A DNA stretch of 57,062 nucleotides from Stutzerimonas azotifigens DSM 17556 (GCF_000425625.1 NZ_AUDU01000062.1:1-57062), one strand, 5' to 3'. Numbered from the stretch's first letter, positions 33,225 to 42,138 are shown. The notes: generated by a model from the sequence alone, not told the origin. Numbers and translations are program-made.

Positions 33225-33953
33225 TCAAGGGTGCGGGTCCCGCTGGCTCCCGGTCTGGAGGTCTGCGCCAAGGGCCATGCCGCCGCCACCGCCGGCTCCG
33301 CCCCCTCCCCCGCCTTTGCCTGTACCTTGTCTCGCCTCGTCCTTTCCGCCCTTTGCGCGCGACGAGGAGGCGGGGCGGACCGGGCCCTGTTTCGGGATCG
33401 AAACCTGGGTGGGTATCGGGTCCAGGTCGAGCACGCTGCGGATGAAGTCACGCAGGTGGATGACCAGTTCGGCGGTATGTATCGGGCGTCCGGCGGCCAG
33501 TTCGGACGCGGCCCTGGCCGCCAGCCGTACCTGTTCCTCGGTGCCCAGCAGGATGATGTCCGACAAGGCGGCTTCGACGGAGTCGCGCACCCGCCGAGAT
33601 CGATCGCCGCCGGTCCATTCGCTGCCCGGCTCGGCCACTATCGCCGGGTCCAGCATGACATCGGCATTGACCATCACCGTTTCGGTAACCGTCGCGTCAT
33701 CCTTCCTGCGGCGAAGATCGCGCAGGTGTGTGGGATCCACCTCGAGGTTGCCGGTAAAGGAGCCGCCCAGCGTCTTGTAGGCCGCTATGAGCGTGCGCAG
33801 ACGCTCGTTGATCTGGCGGTTTTCGCGCTCGCGTCGCTGTTGCACCGTCTGCATGACGAGCAAGCGGATACCCACCCCGATCACCGTGATCACGGCCAGC
33901 CCCAACAGCGTTGTCAGCAGTCCCTCCCAGGAACTGAAATCCAGATTGCGCAT
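33225..33953 (-). CDS. Hypothetical membrane-anchored protein with glycine-rich tail
   Basis: This is a 242-residue protein I do not recognise. Residues about 9-33 form one transmembrane helix (LLTTLLGLAVITVIGVGIRL), followed by a basic, charged coiled-coil-like stretch (QQRRERENRQINERLRTLIA). A soluble domain of about 130 residues has the segments LEVDPTHLRDLRRRKDD and AALSDIILLGTEEQVRLAAR. The last 50 residues are low complexity: basic, then a glycine-only run around an alanine. The domain order suggests an anchored cytoplasmic domain. It lies between TerC and a small DUF2892-like gene, all on the minus strand. Confidence 0.7.
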   Translation of the reverse strand: MRNLDFSSWEGLLTTLLGLAVITVIGVGIRLLVMQTVQQRRERENRQINERLRTLIAAYKTLGGSFTGNLEVDPTHLRDLRRRKDDATVTETVMVNADVMLDPAIVAEPGSEWTGGDRSRRVRDSVEAALSDIILLGTEEQVRLAARAASELAAGRPIHTAELVIHLRDFIRSVLDLDPIPTQVSIPKQGPVRPASSSRAKGGKDEARQGTGKGGGGGGAGGGGGMALGADLQTGSQRDPHP

Positions 33954-34125
33954 CTGCAGGCTCCAACGCGGCCGGGACAGGCTTGCGGCCTGCTACCGGA
34001 CCGCCCGTCCAAGGGATTCCTGTACGCGAGCAGGCACCGGCCTGTCGCGGAAGGCTGGCCGCCGGCGACCAGCCCGCGCGTATCCAGCGCGCTGCCGCCA
34101 TGGCACGCGCAGGGCGGCACCTGCC

Positions 34126-34491
34126 TCAGCGCAATGGCGAAGGCGGCGACTGGCGCTCTATGCCCATGGTAGTGGTGTCGGGCAGCTCGACCTCGGCGCG
34201 CTCGAAGTCCGGGCTGTGCACCTCCGAATCCAGCGGCATGTGGCTGTAGCGCTGGTCCAGCGCAGCCTGCCGCGACGGTTGTGGGTGGCTTTCGCTGAGG
34301 ATGCGCTTGGCCTCGCAGCGGCCGGTCATGCCGCGCACCAGCGCCATGCCGCCGAGCGCCAGCTGCAGCATGCCGCCCAGCCCGCCGCGGCGCAGGCCGC
34401 GGCCGAGCAGCATCAGGCCGCCGGCCACCGAGGCGGTGCGCTCCCAGCCGTGGACGTTCTGCGGTGTGGTCTTGTCGAACAGTCGGTTCAT
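34126..34491 (-). CDS. DUF2892-like small membrane protein
   Basis: This is a 121-residue protein. The first 65 residues resemble YgaP-type DUF2892 membrane hairpins: NVHGWERTASVAGGLMLLGR and then LGGMLQLALGGMALVRGMTG, ending in a cysteine. The remaining 55 residues are polar and have no known motif. The ATG follows GGAGACCTTTC. It is divergent from the tannase-family gene. Its function is unknown; a membrane stress role is only a guess. Confidence 0.72.
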   Translation of the reverse strand: MNRLFDKTTPQNVHGWERTASVAGGLMLLGRGLRRGGLGGMLQLALGGMALVRGMTGRCEAKRILSESHPQPSRQAALDQRYSHMPLDSEVHSPDFERAEVELPDTTTMGIERQSPPSPLR

Positions 34492-34702
34492 GAAAGGTCT
34501 CCGCTGGGGTGATCCAAGCAGATGACTGCCGCCACGGACAGCCGTTCCGGGCCGGCCGGCGACCGCTCATCGGCTGCCGCCGGGCAAGCCGAACAGCCGG
34601 CAGGTGTTCGGCTCTCAATCTTGGGCCCGGGTAGTCATCGGTCCGAGCGCCTGGCTGTGGCTTCTCGCCACCCGATCACAACAACAAGAAGGAAAGGCCA
34701 TC

Positions 34703-36421
34703 ATGAACTGCCGTGACCCCCGCTCACGCGGCGCCGCGTTCGTGCGCCCGTGGTTGCTCGTTCCGCTCGCCCTGGCCGTCGCCGAGCCAGCCCTCGCCGC
34801 ATCCTGCGCAAGCCTCGCCGGCCTGTCGATTCCGGCAGACGCCATCGGCCTGCCCACCCGCGGCGCCCGCGTCACCGCGGCCGTCCCGATGCCGGCCGGC
34901 GGCACCGCGCCGCAGACCTACGGCGCCTACTGCGAGCTGTCGGCGGACATTCTGCCGGTCGATACCGCCGCGCCGCCCATCCGCATGCGCCTGGCGCTGC
35001 CCGAGGACTGGAACCGCCGGGCGTTGATGCTCGGCGGGGGCGGCTACAACGGCACCATTCCCAACGTGGCCGGCAATATCCCGGCCGGCCCGGTGGATCG
35101 GCCGGTGCCGCTCGGGCGCGGCTATGCGGTGTTCGGCAGCGATTCGGGGCACACCGCCAACCCGCTGAGCCCCGGCGACTTCGCCTGGAACGAGGAGGCG
35201 CTGGCCAACTACGCCCACGATGCGCTGAAGAAGACCCGCGACACCGCCATGTTCCTGATCGAACGGCGTTACGGCCGCGCCCCGGAGCGCAGCTACTTCG
35301 CCGGCGGCTCCACCGGCGGGCGCGAGGCCTTCGCCGTGGTGCAGAAGTGGCCGACCGACTTCCAGGGCGCGATCGCCCTCTACCCGGCCTACAACGCCGC
35401 CGCGCTGGACCTGCAGATCGGCCGCATCACCCGCGCGCTGGCCCGGCCGGATGCCTATCCGAGCCTCACGCAGCGCGCCGCCCTGCTGGAAGCGGCGATG
35501 CAGGCCTGCGACGGCCTGGACGGCGTGCAGGACCGCATCATCAGCCACCAGGCCGCCTGCAACGCACGCTTCGATCCGGCCAGGGCCACCCTCAACGGCC
35601 GCCCGCTGCGCTGCCCGGGCGGCGCCAACAGCGGCAGCGACTGCCTGTCCGATGCGCAGATCGAGTCCTTCCGGGTGCTCGACACGCCGATCCGCTTCAA
35701 CTTCCGGATGGCCAGCGGCGAGCGCGGCTATCCGGGCTTCAACACCTGGGGCACCGACTGGGGCCGGCCGGGCGAGGGCGTGCAGGCGCTGGTCAACCGC
35801 CTGGGCCTGAACACCCTGCAGCCGACCTACCCGATGCCGGTGCACGGCACCGGCTTCGCCGAGGGCGCGCCCTACCATTCGGGCTTCTGGGACGAGTGGG
35901 TGCGCCACTTCGTGACACGCAACCCGACCTTCAACTCGCTGACGCTGGACCCGGCCAACCCTGGGCCCTGGGCCGCGCGGATCAGCGAGCTGTCGCTGCG
36001 GCAGGACGTGGTCGAAACCGACCTGAGCGCCTTCGCCCGCAACGGCGGCAAGCTGCTGCTGGCGCACGGTACCTCCGACCAGCTGGTGAGCACCCGCGCC
36101 TCCGCCGACTACTACGAGCGGCTGCAGCGCGACATGGGCCGCGGGCGCACCTGGCAGTTCGTCCGCTATTACGAGATCCCCGGCTACGCGCACGCGGCGA
36201 GCACCGTGTTCAACGCCGCCTGGGACTCGCTCGGCGCGCTGGAGGCCTGGGTCGAACAGGGCCGCCCGCCGCGCCGCCAGGTGGTCACCGACACCTTCGC
36301 CGTCCCCGGCCGCACCCGCCCGCTGTGCGACTACCCGGCCTGGCCGAAGTACCGCGGCAAGGGCGACGTGAACGCGGCGGAGAGCTTCGTCTGCGTCAAG
36401 GCCGGCGTGGGCGGGCGCTGA
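34703..36421 (+). CDS. Tannase/feruloyl esterase family alpha/beta hydrolase
   Basis: This is a 572-residue secreted esterase. A signal peptide of about 32 residues ends in EPALA-A. The family pattern is clear: NRRALMLGGGGYNGTIPNVA near the N-terminus, the nucleophile elbow YFAGGSTGGREAF, the Asp in HGTSDQLVS and the His in PGYAHAAST. Known members have the CS-D-HC arrangement, in which cysteines next to the catalytic Ser and His form a disulfide. Here both are replaced (GS and HA). The start at 34703 follows AAGGAAAGG; the longer frame is rejected. The likely substrates are aromatic esters, but this cannot be fixed from sequence. Confidence 0.9.
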   Translation: MNCRDPRSRGAAFVRPWLLVPLALAVAEPALAASCASLAGLSIPADAIGLPTRGARVTAAVPMPAGGTAPQTYGAYCELSADILPVDTAAPPIRMRLALPEDWNRRALMLGGGGYNGTIPNVAGNIPAGPVDRPVPLGRGYAVFGSDSGHTANPLSPGDFAWNEEALANYAHDALKKTRDTAMFLIERRYGRAPERSYFAGGSTGGREAFAVVQKWPTDFQGAIALYPAYNAAALDLQIGRITRALARPDAYPSLTQRAALLEAAMQACDGLDGVQDRIISHQAACNARFDPARATLNGRPLRCPGGANSGSDCLSDAQIESFRVLDTPIRFNFRMASGERGYPGFNTWGTDWGRPGEGVQALVNRLGLNTLQPTYPMPVHGTGFAEGAPYHSGFWDEWVRHFVTRNPTFNSLTLDPANPGPWAARISELSLRQDVVETDLSAFARNGGKLLLAHGTSDQLVSTRASADYYERLQRDMGRGRTWQFVRYYEIPGYAHAASTVFNAAWDSLGALEAWVEQGRPPRRQVVTDTFAVPGRTRPLCDYPAWPKYRGKGDVNAAESFVCVKAGVGGR

Positions 36422-36815
36422 TCACCCGACCTGTAGGAGCGGGCGACTGGCTTGTAGGGTGGGCTTCAGCCCACCCTCGACCACGCCGTGGGTGGCCGCT
36501 TTGCCCTGTGGACTGAAGCGGAGCGCCGCCCCGCCCACCCGACGATTGCCGAGTTCCCCCATTCGCGAGTCCGGGTCGCTTGGCCCGCAGTCGCCGCGAG
36601 GGCGCGGCCTCCCACAGGATTCGGTAGGTGCCACCCGCTTTTTATGGCCACGAACAAGCCCCCCCAAAACGCCGAGCCGGCGCGCGACCAGATTGCCTGC
36701 CTCGGCCACAACGGGCGTCACAGACATGCGCCGGCAGCGAACACAATCGTCAAACGGTGCTCTATCTTGTGCGACGAGGCGCCAGCATCCTGGCGCCCAT
36801 GACAGGACGAAAGCG
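36422..36815. other. Intergenic region with REP-type palindromes
   Basis: These 394 bases have no credible gene. They contain a perfect hairpin, AGGGTGGGCT-TC-AGCCCACCCT (36456-36477), and a partial inverse of it (GCGGAGCGCCGCCCCGCCCACC). A family B REP arm lies near 36587-36620 (TCGCCGCGAGGGCGCGGCCT then CCCACAGG). The DoxX promoter should be near the end. Confidence 0.65.
36456..36477. repeat. REP-type palindrome
   Basis: Ten-base arms AGGGTGGGCT and AGCCCACCCT enclose a TC loop, 34 bases after the tannase-family gene. It has the typical Pseudomonas intergenic palindrome form and may also slow 3' decay or aid termination. Confidence 0.75.
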
Positions 36816-37214
36816 ATGAGCGAAGACATCGGAAAACTCGTTTTGCGGGTCGGCACCGGCGTGCTGATTCTGCTGCACGGCATCTTCAAGCTGCAGAACG
36901 GCGTCGACGGGGTGGCTGGCATGCTCACGGCCCATGGGCTGCCGTCGGTGCTGGCCTATGGGGTCTACCTCGGCGAGGTGGTGGCGCCGGTGCTGGTGAT
37001 CATCGGCCTGTACACCCGCATCGCCGCCGTGGTCATGGCCGGCAACATGGTGGTGGCCTTCGCCCTGGCGCACATGGCGCAGCTTTTCTCGATCGGGCCG
37101 ATGGGGGGCTGGGCGCTGGAGCTGCAGGGCATGTACCTGTTCGCCTCGATCGCCATCGCGCTGCTCGGCGCCGGCCGGCTCAGCGTCGGCGGCACCGCCG
37201 GGCGTTACAACTGA
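36816..37214 (+). CDS. DoxX family membrane protein
   Basis: This is a 132-residue membrane protein with four hydrophobic helices. The family pattern is VLRVGTGVLILLHGIFKLQN near the start, then YLGEVVAPVLVIIGLYTRIA and NMVVAFALAHMAQLF. DoxX/DoxD relatives include a thiosulfate:quinone oxidoreductase subunit and stress-linked membrane proteins, but most bacterial DoxX proteins have no assigned role. The ATG at 36816 follows GGACGAAAGCG. It is probably monocistronic or paired with the NYN-domain gene 61 bases downstream. Confidence 0.9.
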   Translation: MSEDIGKLVLRVGTGVLILLHGIFKLQNGVDGVAGMLTAHGLPSVLAYGVYLGEVVAPVLVIIGLYTRIAAVVMAGNMVVAFALAHMAQLFSIGPMGGWALELQGMYLFASIAIALLGAGRLSVGGTAGRYN

Positions 37215-37275
37215 CGCCGGCGCGCGTCTGACCGCCCGGCATGCGCCGGGCCATCCGCTCCCCCAAGGACCGACC

Positions 37276-38091
37276 ATGGCCGCAAAGCCCAACCCTTCCA
37301 CGCAACAGAAGCACCTCGCGGTACTGATCGACGCGGACAACGCGCCCGCGGCGATCGTCGACGGGCTCTTCGAAGAAATCGCCAAGTACGGCATCGCCAG
37401 CGTCAAGCGCATCTATGGCGACTGGACCAAGCCGAACCTCGGCGGCTGGAAGAAGGTCCTGCTGGACTATTCGATCCAGCCCATGCAGCAGTTCGCCTAC
37501 ACCAGCGGCAAGAACGCGACCGACAGCGCGCTGATCATCGACGCGATGGACCTGCTCTACACGGGGCGCTTCGATGGCTTCTGCCTGGTCTCCAGCGACA
37601 GCGACTTCACCCGCCTGGCCAGCCGCCTGCGCGAGGCCGGCCTGGAGGTGATCGGCTTCGGCGAACAGAAGACCCCCGAACCCTTCAGGCGGGCGTGCGA
37701 CCGCTTCGTCTACACCGAGATCCTGCGCGCGGACGCCGAGCCGGCCGAGGCTGAAGCGGCGCAGGCGCCTGCGGAGACACCGGCACCGACCGCACCAGCC
37801 AGGCCGGAGGCGGCCTCGCCAGCGAAACCGGTGAGGCCGCAGAAGGCACCCGTCGCCTTCCTCGCCAAGGTGATCGACGACATCTCCGACGAGGACGGCT
37901 GGAGCCAGCTGGGCACGCTCGGTCAGAGCATCAGCAAGCTGCGCTCGGACTTCGATGCCCGCCTGTACGGCTACAAGAAGCTCAGTGACCTGATCCGCGC
38001 CCACGCCGGCCAGTTCGAACTGGAGGAACGCGGCGCCACGGCATCGGGTGGCAAGTCGCTCTACGTGCGCAACCGCCGAGGCGCCCGGTAG
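37276..38091 (+). CDS. NYN domain and OST-HTH/LOTUS domain protein
   Basis: This is a 271-residue protein. Residues 10-150 form a NYN (LabA/DUF88, PIN-like) nuclease domain. Candidate metal-binding acids are in LIDADNAP, KNATDSALIIDAMDLLY and VSSDSDFTRLASRLREAG. A Pro/Ala-rich linker (about 155-195) leads to a C-terminal OST-HTH/LOTUS domain (about 195-268), including DEDGWSQLGTLGQSISKL and GYKKLSDLIRAH. NYN proteins are RNases or RNA-processing factors, and LOTUS domains bind RNA. An RNA-directed nuclease is the reasonable reading; the target is unknown. The ATG follows AAGGACCGACC. Confidence 0.9.
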   Translation: MAAKPNPSTQQKHLAVLIDADNAPAAIVDGLFEEIAKYGIASVKRIYGDWTKPNLGGWKKVLLDYSIQPMQQFAYTSGKNATDSALIIDAMDLLYTGRFDGFCLVSSDSDFTRLASRLREAGLEVIGFGEQKTPEPFRRACDRFVYTEILRADAEPAEAEAAQAPAETPAPTAPARPEAASPAKPVRPQKAPVAFLAKVIDDISDEDGWSQLGTLGQSISKLRSDFDARLYGYKKLSDLIRAHAGQFELEERGATASGGKSLYVRNRRGAR

Positions 38092-38138
38092 AGAAAGGCT
38101 TCGTGGTCAAGACCGCTCCCACGGCGGGCAGCGCTTTT

Positions 38139-38780
38139 CCCTTCTCCCCCCGGGAGAAGGTGGCCCACAGGGCCGGATGAGGGAAGCCTGGCCAGCTCTT
38201 CCCGCCAGCCCCGGTGCGCATGGCCCTTTCTGCGAGCCGGGCGATTTCCTGTGGGAGACCCGACCTCGGGGTGAATGCTTCTGCCCTGTCGCCGCGAGGG
38301 CGCGCCTCCCACAGGAGCAGGAGGCGCCGTGCAGGCTTTTCTCCCCCCGGGAGAAGGTGGCCCGCAGGCCGGATGAGGGAAGCCTGGCCAGGTTCTTCCC
38401 GCCAGCCCCGGTGCGCATGGCGCCTTCTGCGAGCCGGGCGATTTCCTGTGGGAGGCCCGACCTCGGGGCGAATGCTTCTGCCCTGTCGCCGCGAGGGCGC
38501 GCCTCCCACAGGGAACAGGACGCGCCGTGCAGGCTTTTCTCCCCCCGGGAGAAGGTGGCCCACAGGGCCGGATGAGGGAAGCCTGGCCAAGCTCTTCCCG
38601 CCGGCCCCGGTGCGCATGGCCCTTTCTGCGAGCCGGGCGATTTCCTGTGGGAGACCCGACCTCGGGGCGAGCTCTTCTGCCCTGTCGCCGCGAGGGCGCG
38701 CCTCCCACAGGGAACAGGACGCGCCGTGCAGGCTTTTCCCTTCTCCCCCGGGAGAAGGTGGCCCGCAGGGCCGGATGAGG
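38139..38780. repeat. Tandem array of ~200-bp composite REP units
   Basis: GAGAAGGTGGCCC recurs at 38154, 38351, 38549 and 38752, spacings of 197, 198 and 203 bases, so three full units plus a terminal REP are present. Each unit holds one family A repeat and a conserved spacer (GTGCGCATGGC ... TTCTGCGAGCCGGGCGATTT). It also holds a family B inverted pair (CCTGTGGGAG and CTCCCACAGG around CCGACCTCGGGG and CGCGAGGGCGCG). No gene is credible between 38092 and 38823; open frames are translated repeats. Confidence 0.9.
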
Positions 38781-38823
38781 GCTGGACCGAATGGGCAACG
38801 GTGGAGGGCGACCTCGGGCGAGC

Positions 38824-39798
38824 TCAGACCCTCGCCCGCACCTGCCGCGGGCTGATGCCGAACTGGCGCTTGAAGGCCGTGGCGAAGTTGGCGGCGCTGG
38901 TGTAGCCGGCGCGCCAGGCGGCCTCGGCGACGCTGGCGCCTTCGCGCTCCAGCGCCTCGCGCGCCTGCAGCAGCTTGCGCCGGCGCTGGTACTCGAACAG
39001 CGTCATGCCCTTGAGCGCGCGGAACTGCCGCTGCAGGGTGTTGGCGTTGCTGCCAACCTCCCGGGCGATGCGGTCGAGCGCCCAGTCGTCCGCCTCACCG
39101 CTGTCGAGCAGCGCCAGCAGCCGCTGCATGCGCCGATGCTCGTGGGGGCGCAGGCCCTGCGGGCTCGGCTGGGTGCCGGCCAGCGCCGCCAGCGCCTCGC
39201 CGGCAATGTCCAGGGCCCGGCTTTCCAGATACAGGCGCTGCAGCAGCGGGTCGTAGCCCGGCGGATGGAGCAGCTGTTCGGCCAGGGTCAGCAGGCGCGC
39301 CGAGGGCGCCCAGCGGCGTGGCTGCAGGTGGCTGCGGGAGAAAGCCTGGATGACTCCGCGGTCCTGTTGGTCGTCCAGCCCGCCGGCGTCGAACCAGTCC
39401 GGCGTCAGGCTCACCACCAGCTTGCGGATATGGCTGCCGCGGCGCGCCTGGCGGCGGAACAGCACCGGCTCGGTCATCGCCACCGCCATGCCCTGCGGCA
39501 TCTGCTGCGGCCCTTCCGCGCCCAGGCTTAATGAGCGCTCGCCATAGCAGACGCTGCTGCGCCCCTCGAGGAAGAGCGCGAAGCTCATCCGCGGGCCGAC
39601 CTCGTTCTCGGTGACGAAATCCTGCAATTCGTTGCAATCCGAGCAGTGCAGCGACAGTCCGTCGCGCAGCCGCAGCCATTGCAGCCGGCCCTCAAACAGC
39701 CGGTCGTCGCAGCAGTTGCCTTGCGTGAGCAGCCGCAGCCCGGGCGGGCTCAGCTCGGGCAGGTCGTCGCGGTGAATGACGTGATCCGGCTCGCACAT
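38824..39798 (-). CDS. AraC family transcriptional regulator (PchR-like)
   Basis: This is a 324-residue regulator. The N-terminal domain (about 1-215) resembles siderophore-linked AraC regulators, with MSFALFLEGRSSVCYGERSL and VLFRRQARRGSHIRKLVVSL. The C-terminal helix-turn-helix pair covers about 225-322, with IAREVGSNANTLQRQFRALK and AAWRAGYTSAANFATAFKRQ. The start at 39798 follows GGGGGAAAGGAC; upstream open codons lack support. It is divergent from a TonB-dependent receptor with 180 bases between, so it probably activates that receptor when the cognate ferri-siderophore is present. Confidence 0.92.
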   Translation of the reverse strand: MCEPDHVIHRDDLPELSPPGLRLLTQGNCCDDRLFEGRLQWLRLRDGLSLHCSDCNELQDFVTENEVGPRMSFALFLEGRSSVCYGERSLSLGAEGPQQMPQGMAVAMTEPVLFRRQARRGSHIRKLVVSLTPDWFDAGGLDDQQDRGVIQAFSRSHLQPRRWAPSARLLTLAEQLLHPPGYDPLLQRLYLESRALDIAGEALAALAGTQPSPQGLRPHEHRRMQRLLALLDSGEADDWALDRIAREVGSNANTLQRQFRALKGMTLFEYQRRRKLLQAREALEREGASVAEAAWRAGYTSAANFATAFKRQFGISPRQVRARV

Positions 39799-39911
39799 GT
39801 CCTTTCCCCCGTCTCGCACTCGAGAAGCGGCTGGCGCAAAGCAATTGTTCGCTCGGGCAAAGGTTTCGCCGCAGCCGCAGTGGCAGACTACGCGCCGACC
39901 GGAATTGTTGC

Positions 39912-39930
39912 AAATCATTATCATTTTGAT
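39912..39930. promoter_or_regulatory. Fur-box-like site in the siderophore receptor promoter
   Basis: AAATCATTATCATTTTGAT is an AT-rich island in GC-rich DNA. It contains the ATCATTATCATT core of Fur boxes (consensus GATAATGATAATCATTATC). It lies 48 bases before the receptor start codon, between the divergent AraC and receptor genes. Iron repression of one or both is the likely effect. Confidence 0.75.
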
Positions 39931-39978
39931 AGGCCGCTGGCACCGGCCCGCCACAGCCTGCCGCACAGGAGCTCACGC

Positions 39979-42138
39979 ATGGACAGAACGCACCGCACCC
40001 GCCCCCTGAGCATCGGCCGCCTCATGCTGCTCGGCCTGCTGGCGCCCTTCCCGCTGAGCGCGCTGGCGCAGAGCGTCGCCCCGCAGGACGAACCGCTCGA
40101 ACTGGAGGCCATCACCGTCGAGGGCAACCGCCTGTACGACATGCCGCCTTCGGAGCAGACCGGCGGCTACACCGTGGACGCCGCGACGGTCGGCACCAAG
40201 ACACCCGCCGCGCTGCGCGACATCCCGCAGTCGATCACCGTGTACACCGACAACTACATCAAGGATCGCAACTTCGTGAACCTCGATGACCTGGCCAAGT
40301 ACACCGCCGGGTTGCGCACCCTGACCAACGACAGCGGGCGCTCGTCCATCTATGCGCGCGGCTACGAGTACGACGAATTCAACATCGATGGGCTACCCGG
40401 CCCGATGGCCAGCATCCACGGCACCGTGCCGTCGCTTTCGCCTTTCGACCGGGTCGAAATCATGCGTGGCCCGTCCGGGCTGTTCAACAGCACCAGCGAG
40501 ATGGGCGGTATCGTCAATATGGTGCGCAAGCGCCCCACCGATGAGTTCCAAGGCAGTCTGACCGGCCGCTACGGCACCTGGGACCAGAGCTATCTTGAAG
40601 CCGATCTTAGCGGCCCTCTGGACGAAGCTGGGCGGGTCCGAGGCCGCATGGTTGCGTCACGTGCCGACACCAATGGCGAGGTGGACTACAACGAAAACAC
40701 CGGCGAGAGCTTTTACGGTGCGCTGGACATGGACTTGACCGACGCCACCACACTGTCGTTCGGGCTGATCCACCAGACCAAGGACATCGCCCCGCACAAC
40801 GGCTACCCCACCGACGCCGCGGGCAACCTGCTGGAATGGAGCCACTCGACCTTCCTCGGCGCCGACTGGAACGACTTCGATGGCCGCACCACCGACGCCA
40901 TCGCCGAGCTGACCCATCGCTTCGATACCGGTGGCTACGGCCGCGTTGCGGTACGCGGCTCCAAGCGCGACACCAACTACCTGTACGCGTACACCGGCGG
41001 AGCGGTCAGCCCCAACGGCGACGCCCGTCTGGTCGCCACCGGGCGAGACTTCCAGCAAGACACCCTGTCCGTCGACGCCAGCTACAGTCAGCCCTTCGAA
41101 CTGCTGGGGCAGGTCAGCGAATTCGTCGTCGGCAGCGATTTCAAGCGCTACGACACGGACTACCGCAACGGCACGGCCAACCTGGGTACGATCAACATCC
41201 ACGACTACCGCCCGACCGATCCCAGCAAGCCGGCCCTCGTCTACTCCAGCCGGTTCGAGTCCGAAGAACAGGAAGCCGGCCTCTACGCCAAGCTGACTTT
41301 CCGCCCGATCGAGCGCTTGGCGCTGATCGGCGGTGCGCGAACCAGTTGGTACGACGGTGAGGTCACCAATACCACCTACACCAGCGGCAACGTCACGCGC
41401 CAGGACATCAAGGAAAGCGGCCATGTCACGCCTTACGGCGGCCTGGTGTTCGACCTGGACGAGCAGCATTCGCTCTATGCCAGCTACTCGCAGGTGTTCA
41501 AGCCGCAGACCGAGACCGGCGCCGACGGCCGTGTCATCGATCCGCGCGAGGGCGAGCAGTACGAGGTCGGAATCAAGGGCAGCTACTTTGGGGGCGACCT
41601 GAATGCGCGGCTGTCGGCCTTCCAGTTGACCGACGAGAACCGCGCCGCCGATGCCGACGGCCTGCCGGGTACCACTGACTACGCTGCTGCCGGTAAGGCG
41701 CGCATCCGTGGCGGCGAGGTGGAGGTCAGCGGCTACCTTACCCAGAACTGGGAAGTGCTGGCCGGCTACACCTACATGAAGACCGAGAACCTCTCCGGGG
41801 ACGAGAACACCCTGTTCCAGCTGATGCCGCGCCACCAGGCCTCGCTGTGGAGCAAGTACACCCTGCCCGCCGGGCCGCTGCGCGGGCTCGGCATAGGTGC
41901 CGGAGTGACCGCCATGAGCGACTTCTACATGGAACGCGCCGGCGTGCGCATTAGTGCACCCGGCTACGCGGTGGTCGATGCCAAGCTGTCCTACCCAGTG
42001 ACGGAGCAACTGACCGCGACGCTGGACGTGAACAACCTGTTCGATCGCGATTACGTATCGCGGGTCGGCAGCGTCGGCACCTTTAACTTCTACGGCCCAT
42101 CACGCAACCTGATGGTCGGCGCCCGCTACGAATTCTGA
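39979..42138 (+). CDS. TonB-dependent siderophore receptor
   Basis: This is a 719-residue outer-membrane receptor. The signal peptide ends in PLSALA-Q near residue 31, followed by a TonB box-like stretch (LELEAITVEGNRL). The plug domain (about 60-190) has DIPQSITVYTDNYIKDRNFV and RVEIMRGPSGLFNSTSEMGG, then IVNMVRKRPTDEF. The rest is the 22-strand barrel and ends with aromatic Phe (NLMVGARYEF), as outer-membrane barrels do. The start at 39979 follows CAGGAGCTCACGC. It is regulated by Fur and the divergent AraC protein by inference. The downstream secreted esterase suggests an ester-bearing, perhaps catecholate, siderophore. Middle parts of the barrel seem less GC-rich than the ends. Confidence 0.94.
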   Translation: MDRTHRTRPLSIGRLMLLGLLAPFPLSALAQSVAPQDEPLELEAITVEGNRLYDMPPSEQTGGYTVDAATVGTKTPAALRDIPQSITVYTDNYIKDRNFVNLDDLAKYTAGLRTLTNDSGRSSIYARGYEYDEFNIDGLPGPMASIHGTVPSLSPFDRVEIMRGPSGLFNSTSEMGGIVNMVRKRPTDEFQGSLTGRYGTWDQSYLEADLSGPLDEAGRVRGRMVASRADTNGEVDYNENTGESFYGALDMDLTDATTLSFGLIHQTKDIAPHNGYPTDAAGNLLEWSHSTFLGADWNDFDGRTTDAIAELTHRFDTGGYGRVAVRGSKRDTNYLYAYTGGAVSPNGDARLVATGRDFQQDTLSVDASYSQPFELLGQVSEFVVGSDFKRYDTDYRNGTANLGTINIHDYRPTDPSKPALVYSSRFESEEQEAGLYAKLTFRPIERLALIGGARTSWYDGEVTNTTYTSGNVTRQDIKESGHVTPYGGLVFDLDEQHSLYASYSQVFKPQTETGADGRVIDPREGEQYEVGIKGSYFGGDLNARLSAFQLTDENRAADADGLPGTTDYAAAGKARIRGGEVEVSGYLTQNWEVLAGYTYMKTENLSGDENTLFQLMPRHQASLWSKYTLPAGPLRGLGIGAGVTAMSDFYMERAGVRISAPGYAVVDAKLSYPVTEQLTATLDVNNLFDRDYVSRVGSVGTFNFYGPSRNLMVGARYEF

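Noticed and set aside
38139..38780. CRISPR array
   Set aside because: The units are about 200 bp with conserved spacers and internal inverted repeats, unlike short repeats with unique spacers; no cas genes are nearby.
37982..38798. Overlapping open frames on both strands in the 38-kb repeat array
   Set aside because: Their translations repeat the same peptide pieces because the DNA is a tandem REP array. There is no ribosome site or homology.
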